From the NCBI RefSeq assembly GCF_008831545.1, contig NZ_CP044523.1, forward strand, positions 2,976,001 through 3,040,000: DNA of 64,000 bases, read 5' to 3'. Position numbers and translations under genes: made by a program. This document shows, piece after piece, positions 37,862-46,102 of the stretch. A model generated the notes under the pieces. It worked only from the letters and a program-made list of their open reading frames with translations, was not told where the DNA came from and made no database searches. Numbering within the stretch: position 1 is the stretch's first letter; each line of letters starts with the position of its first letter. The DNA is from Halorussus halophilus (GTDB lineage Archaea; Halobacteriota; Halobacteria; Halobacteriales; Haladaptataceae).

Positions 37862-38211
37862 GCCCAACCACCTACCGAACGGCGAGCGACACGACGCACC
37901 GCACGTATCACATCGACCGTTTCGGAGTTAGTCGTGAGTAGGAGCGTGCTTGCATATACAAATCACGGTATTTTTTCCCATCTCTAGAAAATTCACGCTG
38001 AGAAGAATTGAAGATATATTTCTTGGGTGGTATCACACAGAAATTCGGAGAATTTCGGGAGCTGAATCACCACAAATGCGTTCACCCACAGAATCACAAA
38101 ACCTTAATTGTGATTGGGAATCGACTTTCGACTGGCGCGTGGTCGAAAATCCCAACCACCTACCACTACGTGTCCGGCTGCCACATTCCTGGCAGTCGAT
38201 ATTCCATACGG
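37862..38211. other. AT-rich intergenic gap
   Basis: About 350 bases of markedly lower GC than the surroundings, beginning with TATACAAATC-type stretches near 37960 and ending in GATATTCC near 38199. No credible gene is seen; frames across it have unusual composition. It probably holds promoters for the TrmB gene and the small HalOD1-like gene. Confidence 0.5.
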
Positions 38212-38499
38212 GTGAGAAAATTGCCAGAAAATTCCAGTAATCCGGCGATTCGCGTCGGAGACTGTCGTTCCGACCAGCGGGCGAGTACGCGCGTCGCGCT
38301 GGCGTTAGCCGACGTTCGTGACGAAGACGTGACGTCGATACGACTCCACGACCACATCGACCCCGACGCACTCGACTTGTTGTTCGCACCTCGCCACGAC
38401 GGCAGCGAACGCGACAACGGCCGCGTCTCCTTCGACGTAGACGGCTACCACGTCACGATTCGGAGCAGCGGACTGTACACCATCGAACCACCGCGGTAG
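38212..38499 (+). CDS. HalOD1-like output-domain protein
   Basis: 95 residues from GTG 38212. Residues about 22-95 match the haloarchaeal HalOD1 pattern: RVALALADVRDEDVTSI, HIDPDALDLLF, then NGRVSFDVDGYHVTIRSSGLYTI. The domain normally sits at the end of two-component or sensory proteins; here it stands alone, as is common. No enzymatic residues are known. Upstream starts are possible but the text before 38212 is AT-rich and not protein-like. Confidence 0.7.
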   Translation: MRKLPENSSNPAIRVGDCRSDQRASTRVALALADVRDEDVTSIRLHDHIDPDALDLLFAPRHDGSERDNGRVSFDVDGYHVTIRSSGLYTIEPPR

Positions 38500-38517
38500 T
38501 CGCCTCGTCTACGTACC

Positions 38518-38886
38518 TCAATCACTGGCGTTCGGGTCTAACTTCCTCGCGTGCGCGACGTACGGCCGCAACTGTGCCCCTAGATCGGAGAGTACAACCT
38601 GCCCAGCGTTTCTGTCGTAGGTGACCAGTCCTTCGGCAGCGAGTCGCGGCAGAATCGAGTGGTGAAGCGACACCCGCGCCGCGTCCGAATCGAGCGTCGA
38701 GTTCGAACAGGCAACGAGCAGTGCTGCGAGGTCGGCGAGTGCGACAGGGTCGTCCTCGGTATCGAGTCGCCACAAGACGCGACGGCGTCGCCAATCCGAC
38801 AACACGTCGAAGAGCGTATCGACCGGAAGCGGCGGTTCGGCGTCGGTCGGAATCGAAGCGTCCAGTTCCCCCTTGCAGTTCGTCAT
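38518..38886 (-). CDS. DUF7344-like winged-helix protein
   Basis: 122 residues. After a short disordered N-terminus, residues about 20-110 are a winged helix: LFDVLSDWRRRRVLWRLD, ALADLAALLVA, VSLHHSILPRLAAEGLVTYD, then QVVLSD. The LxHxxLPxLxxxGxxxYD pattern is the hallmark of DUF7344-type haloarchaeal regulators, which lack a ligand domain. It converges on the HalOD1-like gene. Targets unknown. Confidence 0.78.
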   Translation of the reverse strand: MTNCKGELDASIPTDAEPPLPVDTLFDVLSDWRRRRVLWRLDTEDDPVALADLAALLVACSNSTLDSDAARVSLHHSILPRLAAEGLVTYDRNAGQVVLSDLGAQLRPYVAHARKLDPNASD

Positions 38887-39203
38887 CGAAGTTCCTCCAC
38901 CCGAGAGACCAACAAATAGCTTACCTGCCGTTCTACACCGCGGGATGCATCTGCATTCACAAACATTTGACCACCTACCGATTCACCCGAACGATTGGGC
39001 GTCCCGTCTCCTCGGTCGATTGGCAGACAGTTAAGTATCTAGGTTTACGCAGGTGTGAGTGAACTCGAAACTGACCGACTGAGTGGGGGTGGACGACGAA
39101 AGCAGACATTAGTCGATGAAGATGGGGGACGTTGGTCGGCAGTGAGAAGTCGCAGTTTCGAATGATCGAACCGGTCGCGAACGCACGCAGAATAGGTACT
39201 CTC
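38887..39203. other. Intergenic gap between the two winged-helix genes
   Basis: 317 bases. Promoter-like AT stretches occur near 38915-38925 and at 39029-39045 (GTTAAGTATCTAGG). No gene or repeat is seen. Confidence 0.4.
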
Positions 39204-39614
39204 TCAGTCGTCGTCGGCCTGAACAGACGTGAACTCTCGGTTCGGCGACTCGGGAAGCGAAACCTCCGATTCGTCGGCGTCGTAGACGACGTATCCGGCG
39301 TCGTGGAGTTGCGGGAGGTCCACGCGACAGAGGCGGGTTCGTTCGCGCTCGATGGCGACGGGAGTCGGACACTCGCGGTCGTCCGACGTTCTGAATCCGG
39401 CGACGAGTTCGGCGAGTTCGGTGACCGAGAGTGGTCCGTCGTGTTCGCCGAGCGATCGAAGGAGGTGCTGGCGGCGTTCGTCGGCGACCGTTCGACGCAT
39501 CTCCCACGACTCTCCTTCGGAGTCCCCGTTCGGAGGACCGAGGGCAGTCGATTGCTTGGACTCGCCTCTCGGCTTCGACGAGTCGTGCGCGTTAGAGTTA
39601 GAGTAGTTGGACAT
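39204..39614 (-). CDS. DUF7344-like winged-helix protein, second copy
   Basis: 136 residues from ATG 39614. A disordered Ser/Asn-rich start (about 1-40) is followed by a winged helix: VADERRQHLLRSLGEHDGPLSVTELAELVAG, then RVDLPQLHDAGYVVYDAD and SEVSLPES. It is a paralogue in type of the 38518 gene, with a longer inserted loop before the second helix. Stand-alone regulator; target unknown. Confidence 0.72.
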   Translation of the reverse strand: MSNYSNSNAHDSSKPRGESKQSTALGPPNGDSEGESWEMRRTVADERRQHLLRSLGEHDGPLSVTELAELVAGFRTSDDRECPTPVAIERERTRLCRVDLPQLHDAGYVVYDADESEVSLPESPNREFTSVQADDD

Positions 39615-40005
39615 GGTATGTTCCTCGCTTCGGAACGCGTGGAGACCGTGTGATGCGGTCACGTGTTGACACGTGTATGGAGCAGCACCGGCACGATTTT
39701 CCATAGTATCCATGTCCTCCACGTCTGAAGGAGAGGAGTGACGCACAGTGTATTCCGTGGTTCCGTATGCGAAGTACGAACTCTAACCCCTTTAGTGCGG
39801 ACACTCATATGTAACACTGCACCTTTTTCTCGTCGGGTGCTGCGGCGCGCTCTGCGCGCCGCGCACCACTCCTCGAAAAATCTGCACCAAAAAAGGGACG
39901 CCGAGAAATCTGGCCGCATCGCGGCCAAATTCTCGCGTCTGGGGTGGCTTGGTGAGGCGACCGCACAGCACCACCCACCGCAGTCACACTCCCGGGAGGC
40001 GGTAA
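39615..40005. other. Hairpin-rich gap downstream of ileS
   Basis: 391 bases. It carries a 14-bp stem with one bulge (39836-39867), a nested 7-bp plus 5-bp hairpin (39903-39934) and a family 1-like arm (39959-39995). Being 3' of ileS, some may act as transcription terminators; no gene is seen. Confidence 0.5.
39836..39995 (+). repeat. Possible remnant of a family 1 repeat plus strong hairpins
   Basis: GACCGCACAGCACC (39959-39972) is identical to bases in the left arm of the 25282 element and is followed by CCACC...TCACACTCCCGGGAG, a weak match to the arm CACATTCCTCCCC. The hairpins at 39836-39867 and 39903-39934 occupy the place of the element core. The match is short, so the assignment is tentative. 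Confidence 0.4.
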
Positions 40006-43000
40006 TTACGCCTGCACTTCCGCCAGCGGCGCGACCGCAATGGTCATCTCGACGCCCTCCACGTCCCACTCCTTGCGGAGGCCGTCTTCGACCGCGCCGA
40101 CCTCGTCGGCGCGGACTTCCTCTTTCACGAGGTCGAGTCGCTCGTCCACGAGCGACTCGACGCGCTCGTCGGCGATGTCGAGTTCGAGGCGCACGCGTTC
40201 CTCGATATCGAGGTCCATCTCCTTGCGCATCTCTTGGACACGTCGGATGACCTCTCGGGCGTAGCCCTCACTCTCGATGTCCTCGGTGAGTGCCGTGTCG
40301 ATGTAGACGACGCCGCGGTTGTCGCCGTCCGTGTCGAACGACACGCCGGTGACGCCCTCGGGCGTCTGGGTGACGAACTCGACCATCTCGTCCGTGAGGT
40401 CAACGTCCATGCCGGTCTCAGCTTCGACCGCTTCTTCGAGTGCGTCGAGGTCCATCGACTCGACTTCGGCGGCGTTGAGCGCCTGCATGACTCGTCCTGC
40501 GTCGTCGCCGAACTCCGGGCCGAGGAGGCTCATGTCGGCCTCCGCGCTGTAGTGGAGTTCGCCCCAGTTCTCGCCGGGCGCGACGAGTTCGACGTTCCGA
40601 GCGTTCAGTCGGTCGGCCAGCAGGTGACTGTGACGTTCGACTGCTTCGACGACACGCTCGTCGTCGGCGTTGACGACGACTCGCGTCACGGGCCAGCGGA
40701 GTTTGCGCTCGGCCTGCTGGCGGGCGTTCGAACCCGCCTCTTCGATGGCGCGCAGGAGCGTCACGTCGGTTTCGAGTTGCTCGTCGCGGAACTGCTCGTC
40801 AACCTCGGGCCAGTCGCGCATGTGGACCGTGTCGTAGCCCGCGTCACCAGTGAGGTTCTGGTACACGTCCTCGGCGACGAACGGCGCGTAGGGCGCGAAC
40901 AGGGCGACGAGGTCCGACAGCACCGCGTAGAACGTCGCGTACGCGGCCTGCTTGCTCGCGCTGTCCTCTTCCTCCCACATGCGCTCGCGGACCACTTGGA
41001 TGTAGAACCGCGACACGTCCTCGACCACGAAGTCGAGCAGTGCGGAGAGTGCCTTGTCTTGGCGGTAGTCCTCCCAGTGGTCGGTCATCTCGGCCTTCAC
41101 CGTCTGGAGTCGCGAGAGGACCCACTCGTCCACGAGTTCGAGGTCCGCGGAGACAGACTCCAAGGTCGTCTCCTCGGGGTCGAACTCGTCCAGACGCATG
41201 TACGGGAGCGGGAACCGGAACACGTTCCAGAGGATGTTCAGGTCCCGTTGCATGTTCTGCATCTCGTCCCACGAGAACCGCATGTCGTCGCCCTGCGGAT
41301 TCTGGTGGAGCAGGAACGTGCGCATCGGGTCCGCGCCGTGGCGCTCGATGGCCTCGCCGGGCGAGACGATGTTTCCGATGGACTTGGACATCTTGCGGCC
41401 GTCCTCGGCGAGCGCCCACCCGTGCATCAGCACGTCCTTGTACGGCACTTTTCCGACGGCGGCGCTCCCCATGCCGAGTTGCGACCAGAACCAACCGCGG
41501 GTCTGGTCGTGGGCCTCCATGATGAGGTCGGCGGGCCACAATTCCTCGAACGCCTCCTGTTCCTCGGGGAAGTCGAGGGTGCCCCACGACGCCACGGAGG
41601 AGTCCAGCCACACGTCGAACACGTCGGCGACGCGTGTGTAGGTCGTACCGTCCTCGGTGATGGTGAGGTCGTCCACGGTCGGCTTGTGGATGTCCACCTC
41701 GTCGGGGTCCACGTCTTGGTCCACCATCTCCGCGAGTTCTTCGCGGGTGCCGACGACCTTCACGTCGTCCATGCCGCCGTCCCAGTCCTCGGGCGTCCAG
41801 ATGGGGATTGGGATGCCCCAGTATCGCTGGCGCGAGACGTTCCAGTCGGGCGCGTCTTCCACGAAGTCGCGGAAGCGGTTGTCGCGCGCCCACTCGGGAT
41901 GCCACTCGCTGTCCTCGATGTTGGCGAGCAGTTCGTCTTTGATGTCGGTGATGGTGATGAACCACTGGTCGGTGACTATTTGCAGGATGCCGGTGTCACA
42001 GCGCCAGCAGTGGCCGTAGCTGTGTGTCACCGTGTCCGAGCGGAGCATCAGGCCCTTCGCTTCCAAATCGGCGATGAGTTCCTCGTCGGCGTCCTTGACG
42101 AACTGGCCTTCGTACTTGCCGCCTTCCGCGGTGTAGACGCCGTCGCCGCCGACCGGACAGAAGATGTCCAAGCCGAGTTCTTTGCCGCGCTCGAAGTCCT
42201 CCTCACCGTGACCCGGCGCGGAGTGGACGAGTCCCGTACGGTCTGCTTCCACGTAGTCGGCGGTGTACACCTGCAAGGTGCCCTCGCCGCTGGCGTGGTC
42301 GGGGACCTCCTCGTCGAGGGGGTGGTCGTACTCCCAACCGACCATCTCTTCGCCGGTGAACGTCTCGCCGACTTCGTAGTCGTCGTAGCGACCCGCCTTC
42401 AGGACGCCCTCGACGCACTCCTCGGCGACGTAGAGCGTCTCTTCTTGGCCGCCTTTCTCGGCGCGGACTTCCTGATAGGTCATCTCGCCGTCCACCGCGA
42501 CGAAGGTGTTGGCGGGGATGGTCCACGGCGTAGTCGTCCAGATGACGAGGGAGCCCTCGCGGTCCTTGAGGGGGAATTTCACGTAGATGGACGGGTCCTC
42601 TACGTCCTCGTACTCGACTTCGTTGTTGGCGATGGCCGTCTCACAGCGCGGGCACTGACTGATGGAGCGTTGGCCCTGCTCCACGAGACCTTTCTCGTGG
42701 GCCTGCTGGAATCCCCACCACGCGGCCTCCATGTACTCGGGGTTGACCGTCTTGTACGGGTCGTCCCAGTCCATCCAGACGCCGAAGGACTTGAAGTCTT
42801 CTTGGAGGCCGACGAGTTGGTCCTCGGCGAACTCCTTGCACTCGTCGATGAAATTCTCCTCGCCGAACTCCTGGATGTCCTTCTTGTTCTCGAAGCCGAG
42901 TTCCTCCTCGACTTTCGTCTCGATGGGCAGACCGTGCATGTCGTAACCCGGCCGGTCGGTCACGTTGTAGCCCTGCATCCGAAGGTAGCGGATGTAGGCG

Positions 43001-43203
43001 TCTTTCAGGGTCTTGTTCCACGTCGTGCCCATGTGGGCCGCGCCGCTCGTGTACGGCGGACCGTCCACGAAGAAAAAGTCCTCGCCGTCGGCGCGGTGGT
43101 TCTTGGCCTTCTCGTAGGCGTCTACCTCGTCCCAGTAGTCGAACACGCGGTCCTCGACCGCGTCCGGTTCGTACTGGTCGTCTACTTCGCCGAACCTGCT
43201 CAT
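40006..43203 (-). CDS. ileS: Isoleucyl-tRNA synthetase
   Basis: 1065 residues, the usual archaeal/eukaryotic-type length. Charges tRNA-Ile. The HIGH-type motif is HMGT (H57) after GPPYTSGAA; the KMSKS motif is KMSKSIGN at about 602-609. An editing CP1 domain occupies about 180-400 with TTPWTIPANT, and the C-terminus is the anticodon-binding part and acidic tail. Paired Cys (CPRC near 182) may bind Zn. No shortfall in key residues. Long opposite-strand frames over this gene are codon-bias shadows. Confidence 0.97.
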   Translation of the reverse strand: MSRFGEVDDQYEPDAVEDRVFDYWDEVDAYEKAKNHRADGEDFFFVDGPPYTSGAAHMGTTWNKTLKDAYIRYLRMQGYNVTDRPGYDMHGLPIETKVEEELGFENKKDIQEFGEENFIDECKEFAEDQLVGLQEDFKSFGVWMDWDDPYKTVNPEYMEAAWWGFQQAHEKGLVEQGQRSISQCPRCETAIANNEVEYEDVEDPSIYVKFPLKDREGSLVIWTTTPWTIPANTFVAVDGEMTYQEVRAEKGGQEETLYVAEECVEGVLKAGRYDDYEVGETFTGEEMVGWEYDHPLDEEVPDHASGEGTLQVYTADYVEADRTGLVHSAPGHGEEDFERGKELGLDIFCPVGGDGVYTAEGGKYEGQFVKDADEELIADLEAKGLMLRSDTVTHSYGHCWRCDTGILQIVTDQWFITITDIKDELLANIEDSEWHPEWARDNRFRDFVEDAPDWNVSRQRYWGIPIPIWTPEDWDGGMDDVKVVGTREELAEMVDQDVDPDEVDIHKPTVDDLTITEDGTTYTRVADVFDVWLDSSVASWGTLDFPEEQEAFEELWPADLIMEAHDQTRGWFWSQLGMGSAAVGKVPYKDVLMHGWALAEDGRKMSKSIGNIVSPGEAIERHGADPMRTFLLHQNPQGDDMRFSWDEMQNMQRDLNILWNVFRFPLPYMRLDEFDPEETTLESVSADLELVDEWVLSRLQTVKAEMTDHWEDYRQDKALSALLDFVVEDVSRFYIQVVRERMWEEEDSASKQAAYATFYAVLSDLVALFAPYAPFVAEDVYQNLTGDAGYDTVHMRDWPEVDEQFRDEQLETDVTLLRAIEEAGSNARQQAERKLRWPVTRVVVNADDERVVEAVERHSHLLADRLNARNVELVAPGENWGELHYSAEADMSLLGPEFGDDAGRVMQALNAAEVESMDLDALEEAVEAETGMDVDLTDEMVEFVTQTPEGVTGVSFDTDGDNRGVVYIDTALTEDIESEGYAREVIRRVQEMRKEMDLDIEERVRLELDIADERVESLVDERLDLVKEEVRADEVGAVEDGLRKEWDVEGVEMTIAVAPLAEVQA

Positions 43204-43750
43204 ACTGGTTTTGTTCTCCTACGGAGTTAAATCGGGTTCGGTTGTGCAGTTCGATCTGTATGTCCGGGGTTGGTCGTGATTCGATAGCGGAAATAGACTT
43301 TGCTGGCGTGAAAGTGCTGGAACTATCTTAGCGTCGTTGTCAGGGCCGGAAGAGAGGATGAAGCTAGCTACTCCCGAAGCCTAGGATACCGCAGCCACAC
43401 ACCTCCCCAACCGATTCACGTCTCGGCTTTCAGCCTTCGACGTTCATCCCTCGCACGGGTTTGGCGCGGCCCTGACGCGCCGCGCCAGCGCGCGCCGTGA
43501 CACCGGAATCCTGTCTCGAAGCTGACTTGGAACACTTCGGTGCGCGAAGTCGCACCTCTGGTGCGACCGCGCGAGGGATGAGCGAACACACGTGAGCGAA
43601 TCGGTTGGGGAGGTTCGTGGCTGATGCGGTCGCGGTTTCGGGGCGGTGTGGTCTCTCATAGGTTTCGGCAGTAGCTAGCTCCGAGAAGTCGTCCCAAGAT
43701 GTAGTGCTGGTCGAGAACGCTCCTCAAAATCCGAGGTTCGCTCGTGACAT
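43204..43750. other. Intergenic region with a full family 1 repeat
   Basis: 547 bases between ileS and the HAD gene. The first 155 bases hold the ileS promoter (AT-rich near 43205-43235); the element at 43362-43680 fills most of the rest. No gene is seen. Confidence 0.6.
43362..43680 (+). repeat. Family 1 large palindromic repeat, near-complete copy
   Basis: 319 bases ending in true inverted termini: AGCTAGCTACTCCCGAAGCC at the left and its imperfect complement GGTTTCGGCAGTAGCTAGCT at the right (43661-43680). The middle arms CCTCCCCAACCGATT (43402-43416 and 43599-43613) are perfect complements; the inner arms CATCCCTCGCAC (43445-43456) and GCGCGAGGGATG (43569-43580) match at 11 of 12. The core at 43481-43500 is identical to that of the 25282 copy. 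The best-preserved ends in the window are here. Confidence 0.85.
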
Positions 43751-44401
43751 TCAAACCGTCGCCGGGAGGTCCCACAGCGAGTCGAGTTCGTAGGTCGGGG
43801 ACACGTCGAATCCCTGTTCGCTCGCGTCCTCACGTCGAACCAGCGCAGAGTCGATTCCGGCGTTCTCCGCGGCGAGCACGTCTACCTCGCGGTCGCCGAC
43901 GTAGAGGGCGGTCTCGGCATCGAGCGTTTCCATCGCGGCTTCGACGTTGCTGGGGTCCGGCTTGCGGCGTTCGAGTCCCGCAGGGGTGAACGGACAACCG
44001 CGCACCGTTTGGAACAGTCCCGTCAGGTCGAACTGGCGCAGGAGGAACGAAAGGACGCGCGGGTGATTGTCGCTGACGACGCCGAGCGGCAAGTTTAGGT
44101 CCCGAATCGCCGCGACATCTTCGTACCGCGAACGGAGACCCGAACGAATCTCGGTCAGTTGTGCGCTCACGGCTTCCCGTGCTGCCTCCGCACAGAACGA
44201 ATCGCGCTCAATTCCCGCCTCTCGACAGCGTTCGGTGATAGCCGAGAGATTGCCTCTGAAAAAGTCGGCGACGACGTTCTCCGGCGGGACGGAGAGTCCG
44301 AATCGCTGTTGGACGCGCCGCATCGCGTCCGTCATGGCTGCTCGGTCGGGCATCTCGACGATGACACCGTCACAGTCGAACAACACCGCGTCGTAGCTCA
44401 T
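43751..44401 (-). CDS. HAD-superfamily phosphatase (Gph/PpaX-like)
   Basis: 216 residues from ATG 44401. Motif I is LFDCDGVIVE (D9, D11), motif II is GVVSDNHPR, motif III has RRKPDPSN with the lysine, and motif IV is YVGDREVDVLAAENAG. The helical cap (about 20-85) puts it in the phosphoglycolate phosphatase/PpaX-like group. Substrate not certain. An unusual tail after SALVRREDA ends the protein. It is divergent from the HIT gene. Confidence 0.88.
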   Translation of the reverse strand: MSYDAVLFDCDGVIVEMPDRAAMTDAMRRVQQRFGLSVPPENVVADFFRGNLSAITERCREAGIERDSFCAEAAREAVSAQLTEIRSGLRSRYEDVAAIRDLNLPLGVVSDNHPRVLSFLLRQFDLTGLFQTVRGCPFTPAGLERRKPDPSNVEAAMETLDAETALYVGDREVDVLAAENAGIDSALVRREDASEQGFDVSPTYELDSLWDLPATV

Positions 44402-44565
44402 CGTGACAGAACACTGTAGTGGGGAGTATAAAACACTATCTGGCAAGTGTTCACAATGGCCACTGGGGCAGAGCGGGGAACCGCTATCGGAGGAAACATC
44501 GAGGACAGTCTCGTCTCCGACAGCGACAAACTACAAACCCGAAGCGACCGAAAACACGACCACAC

Positions 44566-44994
44566 ATGAGCCAAGACGACTGCATCTTCTGCAAAATCGT
44601 CGCCGACGAAATCCCGAGTCGCACCGTCTTCGAGGACGACGAAGTCATCGCGTTCCTCGACGCCAACCCCCTCGCGGAAGGCCACACGCTCGTCATTCCG
44701 AAGGACCACTACGAGACGTTGGACGAAGTGCCCGAAGAGACTGCGGCGCGGGTCTTCGGCGTCCTCCACAAACTGAACACCGTCGTACAGGACGCCGTGG
44801 ACGCCGACGGCGCGAACGTCGCGTTCAACGACGGCGAGGCGGCCGGGCAGGAAGTGCCGCACGTCCACGGGCACGTCATTCCGCGGTTCGACGGCGACGA
44901 CGGCCACCCGATTCACGCCGTCGCGGGCGAGCGCCCGAACCTCTCGGACGAAGAACTCGACAAAATCGCCGGTGCGATTCACGACAACAGCTGA
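44566..44994 (+). CDS. HIT family (Hint-type) nucleotide hydrolase
   Basis: 142 residues from ATG 44566. The histidine triad HVHGHVIPR (about 99-107) is complete, and CIFCKIV at the N-terminus gives the usual Zn-finger-like start. Members hydrolyse adenosine phosphoramidates or related adenylates. The promoter box CTACAAACC is about 31 nt upstream. Single gene. Confidence 0.95.
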   Translation: MSQDDCIFCKIVADEIPSRTVFEDDEVIAFLDANPLAEGHTLVIPKDHYETLDEVPEETAARVFGVLHKLNTVVQDAVDADGANVAFNDGEAAGQEVPHVHGHVIPRFDGDDGHPIHAVAGERPNLSDEELDKIAGAIHDNS

Positions 44995-45325
44995 ATAGAA
45001 GTCGTTGAACCTCGACTCTGTTTCTGCGATTCGACTCGTCCGAGATAGTGCGTCCGCTCGCCGTCGGTATTCGTTCTAGTTTTCTCGTATATTGGCCATC
45101 AGTATTATTACCTCTCGGTTTGTTTTGCTATCTGCATTTCTCTACGATTTGTAGCCTCAATAGAGATATAGACCTAGATTCTAGACTAATGTCAGACATA
45201 CCTCAGAGAATTTTAGAAATATTAATTTAGATTATTAACTGAAGATAAGTTTATTTTGGTCCAAATGAATTGGTATCTGAGGTGTGGAATGCTAGAAAAA
45301 AGAGAGCAATGCGGCAGAGTGATAC
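44995..45325. other. AT-rich leader before the glycan-like locus
   Basis: 331 bases; from about 45060 on it is far lower in GC than the flanks, with many TTTAGAAA, TATATAG and AATTAAT runs. No gene with haloarchaeal character is found. A TAGAAAAAAG box near 45293-45302 is about 28 nt before ATG 45326. It is the only place for the locus promoter and could also hold regulator sites. Confidence 0.6.
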
Positions 45326-46099
45326 ATGATTGAGCTACGTCGGGACGTCGTAGTAAGTGCAATAATTACGATTGGGCTCGTTACGTCCTTGCTCGTTGCC
45401 GCCCAGCCATCGGCGGCCACGGGCGTCACGGTGTCCGGCCCGGACACCGTGAGTGTTCCAGAAACGGTCACGTACACGGCCGCCGTCGAAGTTCCGAGCG
45501 ACGCGACGCTCGACGGTGTGACCTTCGCGCTTCGCCCAGCAGACGGTGAGGACGGGGAAGTCGTCACCATCGACGTGGCACCAGACGGCACGGTTCGGAG
45601 CGTGACGCCCGAGCGCGGCGTCGTCGGCGAGGGCGAGATTCGCGTCAACCGCTTGCGAAAGTCCCTCGACGTGACCCGACTCGACCGAGACGGCGACTCG
45701 GGTTACGGCTACGGCTACGGGTATGGCTACGGCTACGGCGACGACGAACGAACCGTGGTCTTCGAAATCCAACTCGACGCCCGCGCGTTCAAGCAGGGCG
45801 AGTACCTGCTTCGAGCGAGCGCGACGGCAGACGGCGAACCGATCGAAGCGGGTCAACTTCGATTCGCCGTGGAGAAACCGGGCGAGAACCCCGGTGACGG
45901 TGACGACGACAACGGCGACGACGGTAACCAAGGCGACGACGGTAACCAAGGCGACGGTGACGACGGCAACGACGGCGACCGAAACAGCGACCTGCGAGAC
46001 TTCGTGCGCCGCGTCGTCTCCGTCGTCGCCGACCTCGTACGGTCCATCTTCGAGGACAGGGCGACGAACGGCCACCGAACAGCCTCACTCTTCCGATAG
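45326..46099 (+). CDS. Secreted acidic protein with Tyr-Gly repeat
   Basis: 257 residues. An N-terminal membrane/signal segment (about 5-30) precedes a strand-rich domain (about 33-165) of the immunoglobulin-like secreted type. Residues 126-138 are a perfect (GY)n run, six Tyr in alternation with Gly. After the domain comes a low-complexity Gly/Asp/Asn/Gln tract (about 188-215) and a last helix rich in Val and Arg. It starts the locus and is three bases from the flippase gene. Structural or polymer-anchoring role guessed; no family recognised. Confidence 0.8.
   Translation: MIELRRDVVVSAIITIGLVTSLLVAAQPSAATGVTVSGPDTVSVPETVTYTAAVEVPSDATLDGVTFALRPADGEDGEVVTIDVAPDGTVRSVTPERGVVGEGEIRVNRLRKSLDVTRLDRDGDSGYGYGYGYGYGYGDDERTVVFEIQLDARAFKQGEYLLRASATADGEPIEAGQLRFAVEKPGENPGDGDDDNGDDGNQGDDGNQGDGDDGNDGDRNSDLRDFVRRVVSVVADLVRSIFEDRATNGHRTASLFR
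45701..45739 (+). repeat. Codon repeat encoding alternating Gly-Tyr
   Basis: Thirteen codons alternate GGN and TAY, mostly GGCTAC, giving a 6-base microsatellite inside the secreted protein gene. Such tracts expand and contract easily by slippage in steps of two codons, so length variation between strains is expected. Confidence 0.85.
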
Positions 46100-46102
46100 T
46101 CG

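Noticed and set aside
37950-38240. 96-residue plus-strand frame in the AT-rich gap
   Set aside because: No haloarchaeal composition or motif; it overlaps the start of the better-supported HalOD1-like gene.
40234-43230. 998-residue opposite-strand open frame over ileS
   Set aside because: It lies wholly over a certain gene, its translation is rich in Val/Arg/His as expected from the complement of biased haloarchaeal codons, and no motif is seen.
45048-45230. 60-residue frame in the AT-rich leader
   Set aside because: Composition (many Leu, Ile, Ser, Arg, Cys, few acids) is unlike haloarchaeal proteins; the region is better read as a regulatory leader.
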